From: Candidatus Krumholzibacteriota bacterium
GTDB lineage: Bacteria > Krumholzibacteriota > Krumholzibacteriia > LZORAL124-64-63
Length of the DNA stretch: 64,000 nt
Direction of reading: 5' to 3'
Assembly: GCA_024275485.1 (NCBI GenBank)
Contig: JAJRZA010000067.1
Span: 45,954 to 109,953, forward strand
Made by a program: the position numbers and the translations under genes. Under the pieces are notes generated by a model that was not told the DNA's origin, searched no databases, and worked only from the letters and a program-made list of their open reading frames with translations. Of this stretch, positions 20,096-30,036 are shown one piece after another; within the stretch, counting starts at the first letter, position 1, and each line of letters begins with the position of its first letter.

Positions 20096-20506
20096 TTAAC
20101 GCTTGGAGAACTGGAACCGCTTGCGGGCACCCGGCTGGCCGTATTTTTTACGTTCGACCATGCGGCTGTCGCGAGTCAGGAAACCGTGCTTGCGCATGGC
20201 TTTGCGGTTTTCCTCATTGGCCACGACCAGCGCCCGTGCCAGGCCATGACGCAAAGCGCCGGCCTGACCGGTGATGCCGCCACCCTTGACGGTGCACCAA
20301 ACGTCGAAATCGCCTTCGACGCCCAGACGAGTCAGGGGCATGAGGGCTTGCTGACGCACAGCTTCGCCAAAGTATTCCACAACCTCTCGGTTATTGATTT
20401 TGATCTGGCCGGTGCCTTGGGTGACCCACACCCTGGCGATGGCGGTCTTTCGGCGACCTGTGGCGTAATACCGCTCTTCCAACTTCGTACCTCCATTAGT
20501 ACTCAA
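20096..20506 (-). CDS. rpsI: 30S ribosomal protein S9
   Basis: YYATGRRKTAIARV...GGGITGQAGALRHGLARAL...RKYGQPGARKRFQFSKR-like end. Confidence 0.95.
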   Translation of the reverse strand: MSTNGGTKLEERYYATGRRKTAIARVWVTQGTGQIKINNREVVEYFGEAVRQQALMPLTRLGVEGDFDVWCTVKGGGITGQAGALRHGLARALVVANEENRKAMRKHGFLTRDSRMVERKKYGQPGARKRFQFSKR

Positions 20507-20591
20507 TTTATTGGCCCATTCTCAGGAAAACGGGCGTCAATGGTCAATTCAGCCAACCCCGATACACCGGAGAGTCCCGACATTTCGGAGA

Positions 20592-21026
20592 TTAGCCTTC
20601 CAGTTCGACAATCCGAGGCTGCTGGGCACTTTGAGTGTGCTCACCACCGGCATAAACGCGCAGGTTTTTTAACTGGGCAATACCCAACTTGGTCTTGGGC
20701 AGCATACCCTTGACTGCGCGCATGATGACTTCTTCGGGACGGGTTTCCATGAGTTTTTTCATGGTGGTGACCCGCTGTCCACCCATGTAACCGGTATGGC
20801 TCAGGTAGACTTTCTTCTCAAGCTTCTGGCCGGTGATTTTCACCTTGGCGGCGTTCAGGACGATAACGTTGTCACCCATGTCCAGGTGGGCCGTAAAAGT
20901 GGGCTTGTGCTTTCCTCGTAGGAAGGAAGCCACCTGGGTGGACAACCGGCCCAGCGGTATGCCTTCGGCGTCAACAACCAGCCAGTCTTTGCTGATTTCG
21001 TCCAGTTTCATGCTGTAGGTCTTCAC
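20592..21026 (-). CDS. rplM: 50S ribosomal protein L13
   Basis: WLVVDAEGIPLGRLSTQVASFLRGKHKPTF, GDNVIVLNAAKV, VKGMLPK. Confidence 0.95.
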   Translation of the reverse strand: MKTYSMKLDEISKDWLVVDAEGIPLGRLSTQVASFLRGKHKPTFTAHLDMGDNVIVLNAAKVKITGQKLEKKVYLSHTGYMGGQRVTTMKKLMETRPEEVIMRAVKGMLPKTKLGIAQLKNLRVYAGGEHTQSAQQPRIVELEG

Positions 21027-21237
21027 GGAATTTTCTCCTCAGACAGTCGGTCAACCCGACTTCACCACAAAAGAACCCACCGAACACACGTCAGCGACCC
21101 GGCGCCACCCGTTTTCGGCAGATTGGTGTAAACTGTTTTCCTGCAACAGGTAACCCCAGCATTGCCAGGGCTTTCCGAACAAATCGGAGGGGGTTACACC
21201 ACCAGAAATTCGGGGATCCGGCTGGTGCAGGGCAGGT

Positions 21238-21266
21238 AACTTAGTAATAGGACAAGCGATTGTCAA
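21238..21266 (-). promoter_or_regulatory. Candidate sigma-70 promoter for rplM-rpsI
   Basis: Minus strand TTGACA-N17-TAAGTT, leaving a leader of about 200 nt before rplM. Confidence 0.5.
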
Positions 21267-21350
21267 GAAGCCAGGAAGGTAACTTGTGGGGAAAAATAAG
21301 CCAATTTTCGGACTTTTTGGAGGTCCGAAATCGGCCTGCTGGCCTCATGA

Positions 21351-22415
21351 CTACTTCCACACCTTTGCCAAATTCTCCCGGTAGGGCGGCCGAACCACCC
21401 CATGCTCCGTAATAATCGCCGAGATCAAATCATTCGGCGTCACATCAAAAGCCGGATTCCAGGCTCCAACTCCTTCAGGGGTGGCCCTGCCCCCATGAAA
21501 TTCATGGACTTCATGGGGATCGCGCAATTCGATGGCGATGTCATCGCCCGTCTTGGTGGCTGCGTCAAAAGTCGATCCCGGCGCGGCCACGTAAAACGGT
21601 ACTCCATGGCGGTTGGCCAGCACCGCCAAGGGATAAGTTCCGATCTTGTTGGCAACATCCCCATTGGCGGCAATGCGGTCAGCCCCGGTGATGACGGCAT
21701 CGACCTTGCCCTGGCTCATGATGCTGGCAGCTGCCGAGTCGCATATCACGGTGACTTCGATACCCTGGTTTTGAAGTTCCCAGGCCGTCAGCCGGGAGCC
21801 TTGCAATAGGGGCCGGGTCTCGTCGGCAAAAACGCTGATTGTTTTTCCTGATTCCTTGGCGGCGAAAACCACCCCGACGGCTGTGCCATATCCACCTGTG
21901 GCCAGGCCACCTGCGTTGCAGTGGGTCAGAACCGTGGCAAAGTCAGGCAGCAACTGCTGACCGTGCATTCCCAGGCTCCGGCACATGGCCACATCCTCAT
22001 CCAACACCGCCTGTGCCTCGACCAGAAGATCAATGGCGATTTCATCGGCAGTTTTGCCATGGGCCACCAACTGTTCAGCCAGCGAACCCAGCCGGTCCAA
22101 GGCCCAAAAAAGATTGACCGCTGTGGGACGGGTGGCCGACAGTTGTTCCCTGTCTTTCTGAAAACGAGCCAGAATGCCGGTGATGTGGCTCTCTTTTTCC
22201 ATGGCCAGACGCCAGGACAGCGCCAAACCAAAACCCGCAGCCACACCAATGGCAGGTGCCCCGCGCACAGCCAGCTCGCCGATGGCGAGACAAAGACTGG
22301 TAACACTACCACACCGGCGCCAAGTGAGGCGCTCCGGTAGCAGGGTCTGGTCAATGAGCACGACTTCCTGGTCGTCCCAGGTCACAACCGGAAAAGGAAA
22401 GGGCAGAGCGGTCAT
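21351..22415 (-). CDS. mtnA: S-methyl-5-thioribose-1-phosphate isomerase
   Basis: VRGAPAIGVAAGFG, THCNAGGLATGGYGTAVGV, VITGADRIAANGDVANKIGTYPLA, NPAFDVTP. Confidence 0.95.
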   Translation of the reverse strand: MTALPFPFPVVTWDDQEVVLIDQTLLPERLTWRRCGSVTSLCLAIGELAVRGAPAIGVAAGFGLALSWRLAMEKESHITGILARFQKDREQLSATRPTAVNLFWALDRLGSLAEQLVAHGKTADEIAIDLLVEAQAVLDEDVAMCRSLGMHGQQLLPDFATVLTHCNAGGLATGGYGTAVGVVFAAKESGKTISVFADETRPLLQGSRLTAWELQNQGIEVTVICDSAAASIMSQGKVDAVITGADRIAANGDVANKIGTYPLAVLANRHGVPFYVAAPGSTFDAATKTGDDIAIELRDPHEVHEFHGGRATPEGVGAWNPAFDVTPNDLISAIITEHGVVRPPYRENLAKVWK

Positions 22416-22424
22416 GTCATTACC

Positions 22425-23057
22425 TCACAACTGATATTTAGAGAATACCGAACGCAGGGTCTCACCCAACAGGGACAAAGGCAAGCCCATTACATTGAAA
22501 TAGCAGCCCTCAACTCCACGCACCATCAGCGCACCGTAGCCCTGAATACCGTATGCCCCCGCCTTGTCCATGGGTTCGCCCGTGGCCACATAACGCCCGA
22601 TGGCATCTTCAGCCAGGGAAAGAAACTCAACGGAGGTGGTTTCGTGGACCGTGATACCAGGATGGCCGGCTGGACCCCCACACAACGTGATGGCCGAAAT
22701 CACGGTATGACTCCGTCCCGACAATCGACTCAGCAATACCATTGCCTCTTCAACATCCACGGGTTTCTCCAGAATATCACCGTCAAGCACCACGATGGTA
22801 TCGGCCCCCAATACCAAGCGGCCGGGATGAATTTCAGCCACGGCCAGGGCTTTGGCGGCCGCCAGTTTCTCGGCGTAGAGATGAGGCTTGGTATCCAGGT
22901 CGATCAGGGTGGCTGCCAGCTCGGCCTCCACATCCGGTGCTGCAATGATCTGAAAAGGAATTCCCGCCACCTGGAGCAATTCGGCCCGGCGGGGAGAACG
23001 GCTGGCCAGGATCAATTCAAGATCCGCAGGCCAATGGATAAAAGGAGTGGTGGTCAC
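22425..23057 (-). CDS. maf: Maf/YhdE-family nucleotide pyrophosphatase
   Basis: LILASRSPRRAELLQ, LGADTIVVLDG, MDKAGAYGIQGYGALMV; GTG start overlapping the dtd stop. Confidence 0.93.
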   Translation of the reverse strand: MTTTPFIHWPADLELILASRSPRRAELLQVAGIPFQIIAAPDVEAELAATLIDLDTKPHLYAEKLAAAKALAVAEIHPGRLVLGADTIVVLDGDILEKPVDVEEAMVLLSRLSGRSHTVISAITLCGGPAGHPGITVHETTSVEFLSLAEDAIGRYVATGEPMDKAGAYGIQGYGALMVRGVEGCYFNVMGLPLSLLGETLRSVFSKYQL

Positions 23058-23515
23058 TTTTCCCCCCCGCAAGGATGGTCGCGGTCGATGATCAGGGTAA
23101 CCGGACCCTGGTTGATCAGGCTGACATTCATGGAAGTTCCGAATACCCCTTCGGCCACGGTGGGCCATTGTTGACGAAGCAGGGCTCCAAAACGGTTGTA
23201 AAGTGAGCGGGCTTCATCCGGTGGCGCAGAGCCGATAAAGCTGGGCCGCATTCCCTTGCGACAATTCCCATACAGAGTGAACTGACTCACCAGCAGAATG
23301 CCGCCGCCTACATCCTTGAGGGACAGGTTCATCTTGCCCTGGTCGTCGCAGAAGATGCGCAGGTTGACCAGTTTTTTGACCATCCAGGCCAACTCGGTTT
23401 CCGTATCGCCCGCAGCAAAAGCCACCAAAACAACCAATCCACTGTCAATGGCACCGCTGACCCTGCCCTCGATCTCCACCTGGGCGAGCCCACTTCTTTG
23501 CACCACACAACGCAT
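23054..23515 (-). CDS. dtd: D-aminoacyl-tRNA deacylase
   Basis: MRCVVQRSGLAQVEIEG, LLVSQFTLYGNCRKGMRPSF, GTSMNVSLINQGPVTL. Confidence 0.94.
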   Translation of the reverse strand: MRCVVQRSGLAQVEIEGRVSGAIDSGLVVLVAFAAGDTETELAWMVKKLVNLRIFCDDQGKMNLSLKDVGGGILLVSQFTLYGNCRKGMRPSFIGSAPPDEARSLYNRFGALLRQQWPTVAEGVFGTSMNVSLINQGPVTLIIDRDHPCGGEK

Positions 23516-23516
23516 A

Positions 23517-25685
23517 TCAATTCAACTGGTAACGCTGGATGCTCTGCACCCCGCGCACCTTGCCGATGGAGGTCAGGATTTTTTCCAGTTTGTTCAGGTT
23601 TTTCACCTCAACAACCAGGGTTACGGTGGAAAGATCGCCCTCGGATGAGAAATTTCCGCTTTGGATGTTGGTGTTGGACAGGTTCAGAACTTCACTCACA
23701 TCCATCAACAGGCTTTTGCGGTCCACTGCCTGGATGATGAGCTTGACCAGGAAGGTTTGATCCGGAGCCACATCCCAGCTCACTTCAATCCGGCGCTCAG
23801 GCCCCAGGTTGGGATCGCTGAGATTGGAGCAACCTGCGCGGTGCACTGAAACTCCCCGGCCACGAGTGATGACCCCCACAATGGAATCTCCGGGAATTGG
23901 TTGACAGCAACGGGCGTAAATCACCATCAGGTTGTCCACCCCGGCCACGCGCACACCGGTGCTGCTGCGTCGCAAAAGCGAGTCGTAAAGCTCCTTGCCC
24001 CGGGTCAGAACTTTTTCTGCCGCCGATGCATTGCGGGGCGTCAACCGGCCAATGACCTTGGCGTGATTCAGATCCCCGCTACCCACGGCAGCCAGCAGTT
24101 TGTCCAACTCGCTGTAACCCATTTCCTGGGCAACATCAACCAGGTCGGCATCAATTTTCAAGTGAAGGTGGGCCCGAGTCAATTCGCGCTCCAGAATCTG
24201 TCGGCCCAGAGCCACACTCTCGGCAAACCTGCTCGTCTTCAACCAGCGCCGGATATGATGCTTGGCCCGCCCCGTCTTGACGATGTCCAACCAGCTGGCA
24301 CTGGGGTTGGGGGTCTTGCTCGTCAAGATCTCTACCGAATCGCCATTGCCCAATTCCGAACGCAGGCTGACGATGCGACCATTGACTTTGGCGCCGGTGC
24401 AACGGAAGCCCACTTCAGAGTGGATGCGAAAGGCAAAATCCAATGGGGTGGCCCCGGCCGGCAACTGAAAAACATCGCCGCCCGGGCTAAAGACAAAAAC
24501 CTCGTCCCGCAGGAAGTCGCTCATCATCGTATCCATGTACTCGCGGGGATCCGAGACATCCTCCTGCCAAGCCATGATCTGCCTCAGCATGGTCACCATT
24601 TCACCCAGACCGACAGCGTCCGTACCGCCGCCTTCCTTGTACCGCCAATGGGCGGCGATACCCAGCTCGGCGCGTTCATGCATCTTGTCGGTGCGGATCT
24701 GCACCTCGATGTACTTGCCCTGGGGCGTGCGCACCGTTGAATGAAGCGACTGGTACATATTGGGCTTGGGGGTGGCGATGAAATCCTTGATACGGTCGGA
24801 CAAGGGAGGGAACAGGGTATGCAGTTCACCCAGGGCGTGATAGCAGTCGGCCTTGGTTTCGACAATAATGCGCAGAGCCAGCAAATCGTAAACCCGTTCC
24901 AGTCCAATTTCCTGGGCTTCCATCTTACGATAGATGGAATAAAAATGCTTGGGGCGGCCGGTAATGACACACTTGACCCCGGTTTTTTCCATGCTTTCCC
25001 GCAATGGGATCAGCAGCTTCTTGATCAGCCGTTCGCGTTCGGAGCGGGTTTGGTTGATGCCCCGTTCAATTTCAAAATACTTGCCGGGCAACAAGACCTT
25101 GAATGCCAGATCCTCCAACTCCCACTTGATCTTGGCAATGCCGAAGCGGTTGGCAAAGGGTACATACACATCCATGGTTTCCTGGGCGATGGCCTGTTGC
25201 CGGTCCTGCGAAAGAAACTCAATGGTGCGCATGTTGTGCAGGCGATCGGCCAGCTTGATCAGCACCGTGCGCGGATCATTGGCGATGGACAAAACCAGTT
25301 TGCGGTATGTCTCAGCCTTACGGGCTTCCTTGTTCACTTCCTTCAAGCCGCTGATCTTGGTTACCCCATTGACCATGTTGGCCACTTCGGATCCAAAACG
25401 GTCGACAATATCCTGGTGAGCGTATGGAGTGTCTTCCACCACATCGTGCAGCATGGCAGCAATGAGAGTATCGACGTCCATACGCAGGTCGGTCAAAATA
25501 TTGGCTACGGTGATGGCGTGCAGGAAGAATGGGTCTCCGCTTTTGCGCTTCTGACCCTCGTGGGCCTCCTGGGCAAAATGAAAGGCCTCCCACAATCGAT
25601 CCTTGTCCGCCTGGGGATTGAAAACCTCAACCCGTTCCCATATGCCCTCCATGATGGTTTGGCAGAGTTTGGGCTGAGAGCTCAT
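23517..25685 (-). CDS. rel: Bifunctional (p)ppGpp synthetase/hydrolase, RelA/SpoT family
   Basis: HD motif MLHDVVEDTPY, synthetase GRPKHFYSIYRKM, TGS and ACT regions. Confidence 0.95.
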   Translation of the reverse strand: MSSQPKLCQTIMEGIWERVEVFNPQADKDRLWEAFHFAQEAHEGQKRKSGDPFFLHAITVANILTDLRMDVDTLIAAMLHDVVEDTPYAHQDIVDRFGSEVANMVNGVTKISGLKEVNKEARKAETYRKLVLSIANDPRTVLIKLADRLHNMRTIEFLSQDRQQAIAQETMDVYVPFANRFGIAKIKWELEDLAFKVLLPGKYFEIERGINQTRSERERLIKKLLIPLRESMEKTGVKCVITGRPKHFYSIYRKMEAQEIGLERVYDLLALRIIVETKADCYHALGELHTLFPPLSDRIKDFIATPKPNMYQSLHSTVRTPQGKYIEVQIRTDKMHERAELGIAAHWRYKEGGGTDAVGLGEMVTMLRQIMAWQEDVSDPREYMDTMMSDFLRDEVFVFSPGGDVFQLPAGATPLDFAFRIHSEVGFRCTGAKVNGRIVSLRSELGNGDSVEILTSKTPNPSASWLDIVKTGRAKHHIRRWLKTSRFAESVALGRQILERELTRAHLHLKIDADLVDVAQEMGYSELDKLLAAVGSGDLNHAKVIGRLTPRNASAAEKVLTRGKELYDSLLRRSSTGVRVAGVDNLMVIYARCCQPIPGDSIVGVITRGRGVSVHRAGCSNLSDPNLGPERRIEVSWDVAPDQTFLVKLIIQAVDRKSLLMDVSEVLNLSNTNIQSGNFSSEGDLSTVTLVVEVKNLNKLEKILTSIGKVRGVQSIQRYQLN

Positions 25686-27556
25686 GACGATTCGGCAGGC
25701 TTAATATCCACCAGCAGTTGCTGGACCGGATCGTATTGGCCGTGACGGGGCCGAAAGGTGCTGCGCCCCACCTGAAAAAGAACATCCCAGCGACGATCCA
25801 ATACACCCTTGGCTGATAGTTTTTCATGGGCCAGCATGCGCCGCCAGGCATCGCCACTGCCAAAGGAGACAAACTCGCGACTCAGTGCCGGGGTTTCATC
25901 GGTGTTGGCGATGGCCGGTCCTCGGAACGCAAAACGCAGGTGAGCCCCCCCACTCAGGGGTGTTGGCTGACGCAGGAGTTGCAAATTGTTGCAACGAAAA
26001 ATTGGCTTACGGTTGCCCGCCCCAAAGGGCTCCAGGTGTTCCATTTCCGAAACCAGGCGGGCCACATCCTGGGCACAGAGCTCGTCCATGCACAGATCCA
26101 GGTCATAACCTTCCGGCACCGGACCGGTGTGGGGCATCTCACGAAGGACCTTCAAAAACTCTTCCCTGAAGTCGGAGATATCCCGGGTCCGCAAAGTCAT
26201 GCCGGCAGCTTGGGCATGGCCGCCATGACGCAACAAATACCCACTGCACCTGTCCATGGCCGACTTCACGTCAACATGGGGCACACTGCGTGCTGACCCA
26301 CGTGCTTCGTGGCCTTCGACCGATATTAGGATAACCGGCAATTGGTACTGCTCCACCAAACGGGCCGCTCCAATGCCGATGATACCCTTGTGCCAGGCCT
26401 TGCTCTCCAGAACCAACCCACAATCGCCCCTTTGCACATAGGGCAACGCCATTTCCAGCGCTTCACCTTTGAGCAGAATATCCTGCTCCTTGCGGCGGGT
26501 GTTGGTGCGATCCGCTTCGGCTGCCAGTTCCCGGGCCGTGCCTTCGTCTTTGGTCAGCAAGAGTTCCAGAGCGGACATCACCCGGCCAATGCGTCCACAG
26601 GCGTTGATGCGTGGGGCCAGTTGGTAGGCAAAATCGCTGGTGGTCACCGGGAAACCCCGATCCAGGCCCGCGACTGCCAGCAGGGCAGCCAATCCGACGC
26701 GAATTCGGGACCGATCATTGAAACGCTTCAAACCGTTTTTGACCAGGATGCGGTTCTCCCCCACGATGGCCATTTGATCGGCCACCAGGCCGAGGGCCAC
26801 CAGGTCCAAAACCGAATCCAAAAACCCTGCGGGCAAGCAGGCCGGATTATTTTGCTGCAGGGCCTGGGCAAATTTGAATGCCACCGCCACACCACACAGC
26901 TCATCGTTGGGATAGGTGGCGCCATCGCGACGCGGATTGATCAGGGCCACGGCGTTGGGCCGTTCTTCAAAAATATGATGATCAAGGACAATGACATCCA
27001 TCCCCAGACTGCAGGCCAGGTCAATCTCTTTGGCCGCCGCCGCCCCGGTATCCACGGTGACCAGCAAGGTGACGCCTTCAGACGCCCACTGACGCACCAT
27101 GCGCTCGGCCACACCATAACCATCAGTGGCACGGTCGGGAATAAAACCAGGTTCCAGCCGAACCTGCGATCCATCGACCCGCACGGCTTCAAGGGTTTCA
27201 CACAGCAGGGCGCAACCGGTGATGCCGTCCACATCGAAATCTCCGTGAATGGCGACTCTTTCGCCCATGGCAACGGCCTTCATCATGCGGTCAACGGCAA
27301 TATCCATTTCCTGGAGTAGAAAGGGGTCGTGGAGTTGATCCAGGGAAGGAAAGAAAAAATTCTCGATGTCGCCGGTGTCGGTGAAACCCCGACCGGCCAA
27401 AATCCGGATCAAGTGATCAGAAGGGGAGAAATCGAGAGGAACCTTGCGACGGGTCAGGTCAAGCAGTTCGCCATCAACCTCAAAATGAGGTTGCCAGGGG
27501 CGACCGCTGAGGATGCCTACGTCATCCGGTGGGTTGAATCCCATCTCCAATTGCAC
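25682..27556 (-). CDS. recJ: Single-stranded-DNA-specific exonuclease RecJ
   Basis: AIHGDFDVDGITGCALL, VLDHHIF, RINACGRIGR, RHGGHAQAAGMTL. Confidence 0.94.
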   Translation of the reverse strand: MQLEMGFNPPDDVGILSGRPWQPHFEVDGELLDLTRRKVPLDFSPSDHLIRILAGRGFTDTGDIENFFFPSLDQLHDPFLLQEMDIAVDRMMKAVAMGERVAIHGDFDVDGITGCALLCETLEAVRVDGSQVRLEPGFIPDRATDGYGVAERMVRQWASEGVTLLVTVDTGAAAAKEIDLACSLGMDVIVLDHHIFEERPNAVALINPRRDGATYPNDELCGVAVAFKFAQALQQNNPACLPAGFLDSVLDLVALGLVADQMAIVGENRILVKNGLKRFNDRSRIRVGLAALLAVAGLDRGFPVTTSDFAYQLAPRINACGRIGRVMSALELLLTKDEGTARELAAEADRTNTRRKEQDILLKGEALEMALPYVQRGDCGLVLESKAWHKGIIGIGAARLVEQYQLPVILISVEGHEARGSARSVPHVDVKSAMDRCSGYLLRHGGHAQAAGMTLRTRDISDFREEFLKVLREMPHTGPVPEGYDLDLCMDELCAQDVARLVSEMEHLEPFGAGNRKPIFRCNNLQLLRQPTPLSGGAHLRFAFRGPAIANTDETPALSREFVSFGSGDAWRRMLAHEKLSAKGVLDRRWDVLFQVGRSTFRPRHGQYDPVQQLLVDIKPAESS

Positions 27557-27635
27557 TCACGTCCTCCACTACAGGCCCAGGCGGGCACGTTCAGGGAACC
27601 GCTGGCCTGAGGCCACCGGGGGAAATTTGACGTGA

Positions 27636-28024
27636 GAAGCCGGTCGTAAGCCGAGTTTTGTTGCCACGATGCAAAACACCGCAGCGACAGTCATGTATCT
27701 GGGAACGCCGTTACCGACGACCTCAAGCGACCTACCCGGAAGTACTAGCGAGGCGGACCACCTCATCCTTCTCTATTTGGTCTTGCTCCAAGTGGGGTTT
27801 ACCCTGCCACCCCTGTCACCAGGGGCGCGGTGAGCTCTTACCTCACCATTTCACCCTTACCGCGATGCCGAATTAATCCGGATTCACGGCGGTATATTTT
27901 CTGTGGCACTTTCCGTGGGATTGCTCCCCCTGGCCGTTAACCAGCACCCTGTCCTTTGGAGCTCGGACTTTCCTCGAAACCTTTCCTCAAACGGGAATGG
28001 ACCCGCGACTGTCTCTCCGACTTC
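27636..28024 (-). ncRNA. rnpB: RNase P RNA (bacterial type A)
   Basis: GAGGAAAGTCCGAGCTCC, ACAGGGTGCTGGTTAACGGCCAGGGGG, GGAAAGTGCCACAGAAAATATACCGCC, GGTAAGGGTGAAATGGTGAGGTAAGAGCTCACCGC; P1 termini GAAGTCGG/CCGGCTTC pair. Confidence 0.96.
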
Positions 28025-28033
28025 TCATGGTGC

Positions 28034-28062
28034 ATGATAGACCCAAATCGATTGGATGTCAC
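28034..28062 (-). promoter_or_regulatory. Candidate rnpB promoter
   Basis: GTGACA-N17-TATCAT ending 9 nt before the inferred RNase P RNA 5' end. Confidence 0.55.
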
Positions 28063-28078
28063 AGGAAAAACTGGGGAT

Positions 28079-28819
28079 TTAGAGTTCCCTATATTTTTTA
28101 GCATCAAGTGCCTTGTTGGCAAGGGCATCGGCCTGGGCATTTTGGGCTCTCTTGACATGGCTGACCCTGAATTCCGTCAAGTCCCGAGTCAGGAAAATAA
28201 CCTGCTGATACAGGGGCCTCAAATCCGGGCTTTTTACCCGATACACACCACTGAGCTGGCGCACAATCAATTCACTGTCCATATAGAGGTGAACTTTGCG
28301 CACCTTCCAGCGTCGAACGTGCTCCAATGCCGTGACGACGGCCTGATACTCGGCCACATTGTTGGTGGCTTTGCCGATGGCTTCACAGTGCTCAGCCAGA
28401 TCCGGGCCATCTTTCTGGCGAAAGACGATGCCAATGGAGGCTGGCCCAGGATTGCCGCGGCTGGCACCGTCGGTGAAGATTTCCATAATAGGAAGCCCCT
28501 CTTTGGGCAGGGGACTCTTTTTCAAGGTCACGGCATCCACTAAATCAGGCCACCCGCCGTCACCCGAAGAGGATTGGGCCGACCCGGTACTCCCTTGACC
28601 AATTTTTTCCGTCACCTTGGGTGCAGTCATCCTCTGGGAAGCCATGAATTCTTCCGGCGCGGCCTCGGCGTTGGCCAACTCACGGCGCCAAATGGCCAAC
28701 CGACGGCGCAACTCACGTACCGACAAACCACACTCCCGGGCCAGGCTGCGCAACTCGCCGCTGCGCTCGATGGTCCGCAGCAGGTCGGTCAGGGTTTCCG
28801 GTTTTTTTGATTGAACCAT
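28079..28819 (-). CDS. RNase HI-family protein with N-terminal HTH-like extension
   Basis: IFTDGASRGNPGPASIGIVF, NNVAEYQAVV, LYMDSELIVRQL, NAQADALAN (D-E-D-D). Confidence 0.92.
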   Translation of the reverse strand: MVQSKKPETLTDLLRTIERSGELRSLARECGLSVRELRRRLAIWRRELANAEAAPEEFMASQRMTAPKVTEKIGQGSTGSAQSSSGDGGWPDLVDAVTLKKSPLPKEGLPIMEIFTDGASRGNPGPASIGIVFRQKDGPDLAEHCEAIGKATNNVAEYQAVVTALEHVRRWKVRKVHLYMDSELIVRQLSGVYRVKSPDLRPLYQQVIFLTRDLTEFRVSHVKRAQNAQADALANKALDAKKYREL

Positions 28820-28844
28820 GTTGCAAATCTCCCTGATCTGAACC

Positions 28845-29558
28845 TCACCGCCAACTGCGGTGAACAATGAAACGCATGCAGGACGGACAACGCACAACGG
28901 TGCGGCCCTGCTCCACGACGATTGCTTGCTGCTGGGGCAGATGATTGAAGCACCCAAGACAGACTCCATCCTTATGATTCACCACTGCCTGGTCCAGATT
29001 TTGGCGCAGACGGGTCACCGCACGGTTCTCACTGGGGGGCAGCATGCCCAACAAGCGCTCCAGATCATTTTGAATGTATTTGGTTTTTTGGAACAAATCG
29101 GCAGAGTCCCGGGCCATGGCTTCCTGCTTGGCCCGGCTGCCAGCCCCATGGGTCAGGCTGTCCGAGCGACTCTCCACGGCCTCGGATTTCAGCTCGTCCT
29201 GCTGGTCGAGCAGGTCAATGGTTTTGTCCTCCAGACGATCGAGCCGTTGCTTCAGGGACCTGATTTCTTGGGTGAGGGCCAGAACCTGTCTGCTGTCAGT
29301 CAAACCAACCACCTGGTTCTCTTTGACTTTCAGCCATTCCGCCACTTGGCGGATCTCATTTTCCAGACCCCGCACCGTCACTTCAGCACCCTCGTTTTCA
29401 CGAGCGGCCTTGGCGGCGTCCACTTCGTATTCGGCCTGCAGTTCTTCCAGGGTAAAAGAGAGTTCGGCGTTGTGTTTTATTTTCTGGGTGGCGCCCAGCA
29501 AGAGCTCCTCCAACTCGGCAATCTCCACCAGAAGGTTGACCAAAGTTTGCGGATCCAT
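28845..29558 (-). CDS. Coiled-coil protein with C4-type zinc ribbon
   Basis: Long coiled coil followed by CLGCFNHLPQQQ...VVRCPSCMRFI. Confidence 0.82.
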   Translation of the reverse strand: MDPQTLVNLLVEIAELEELLLGATQKIKHNAELSFTLEELQAEYEVDAAKAARENEGAEVTVRGLENEIRQVAEWLKVKENQVVGLTDSRQVLALTQEIRSLKQRLDRLEDKTIDLLDQQDELKSEAVESRSDSLTHGAGSRAKQEAMARDSADLFQKTKYIQNDLERLLGMLPPSENRAVTRLRQNLDQAVVNHKDGVCLGCFNHLPQQQAIVVEQGRTVVRCPSCMRFIVHRSWR

Positions 29559-29717
29559 GATTCCCCCCAAACGATCCTGGGTATAAAAAGAAAGAAGGGC
29601 GCCGAAGCACCCTTCTTCCGTTCACTCGTCTGGGCCACAACCAGGGCAGAATGGACAGCTCCGCCAAAGTTACGCTCCAGGGCCAACTCCCACGAAAGAA
29701 GTAGACCGAAAAAAGGA

Positions 29718-29794
29718 TGGTGGGCGATACTGGACTTGAACCAGTGACCTCTCGCGTGTGAGGCGAGCGCTCTAGCCAGCTGAGCTAAACGCCC
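29718..29794 (-). tRNA. tRNA-Val (anticodon CAC)
   Basis: Cloverleaf GGGCGTTTAGCTCAGCTGGCTAGAGCGCTCGCCTCACACGCGAGAGGTCACTGGTTCAAGTCCAGTATCGCCCACCA. Confidence 0.93.
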
Positions 29795-29890
29795 TTCCAG
29801 TCATTTTTTCGTTCGGCTCCCCACGGACATCCTATGGTAACCTGGGAAACCGCATCATGATGCAACGCCCCAAAGTACTTCCGGAAAATC

Positions 29891-29967
29891 TGGTGGGCCC
29901 ACCAGGACTTGAACCTGGGACCGACCGGTTATGAGCCGGGTGCTCTAACCAACTGAGCTATGGGCCC
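29891..29967 (-). tRNA. tRNA with CAU anticodon (Ile2/lysidine type more likely than elongator Met)
   Basis: GGGCCCATAGCTCAGTTGGTTAGAGCACCCGGCTCATAACCGGTCGGTCCCAGGTTCAAGTCCTGGTGGGCCCACCA; isotype not resolvable by eye. Confidence 0.88.
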
Positions 29968-30036
29968 AAAGCCGGATCGGCAAGATAGGCCATGAAATGC
30001 GCCGGGTCAACTCGAAATAGAGAACCCACAGCATTA

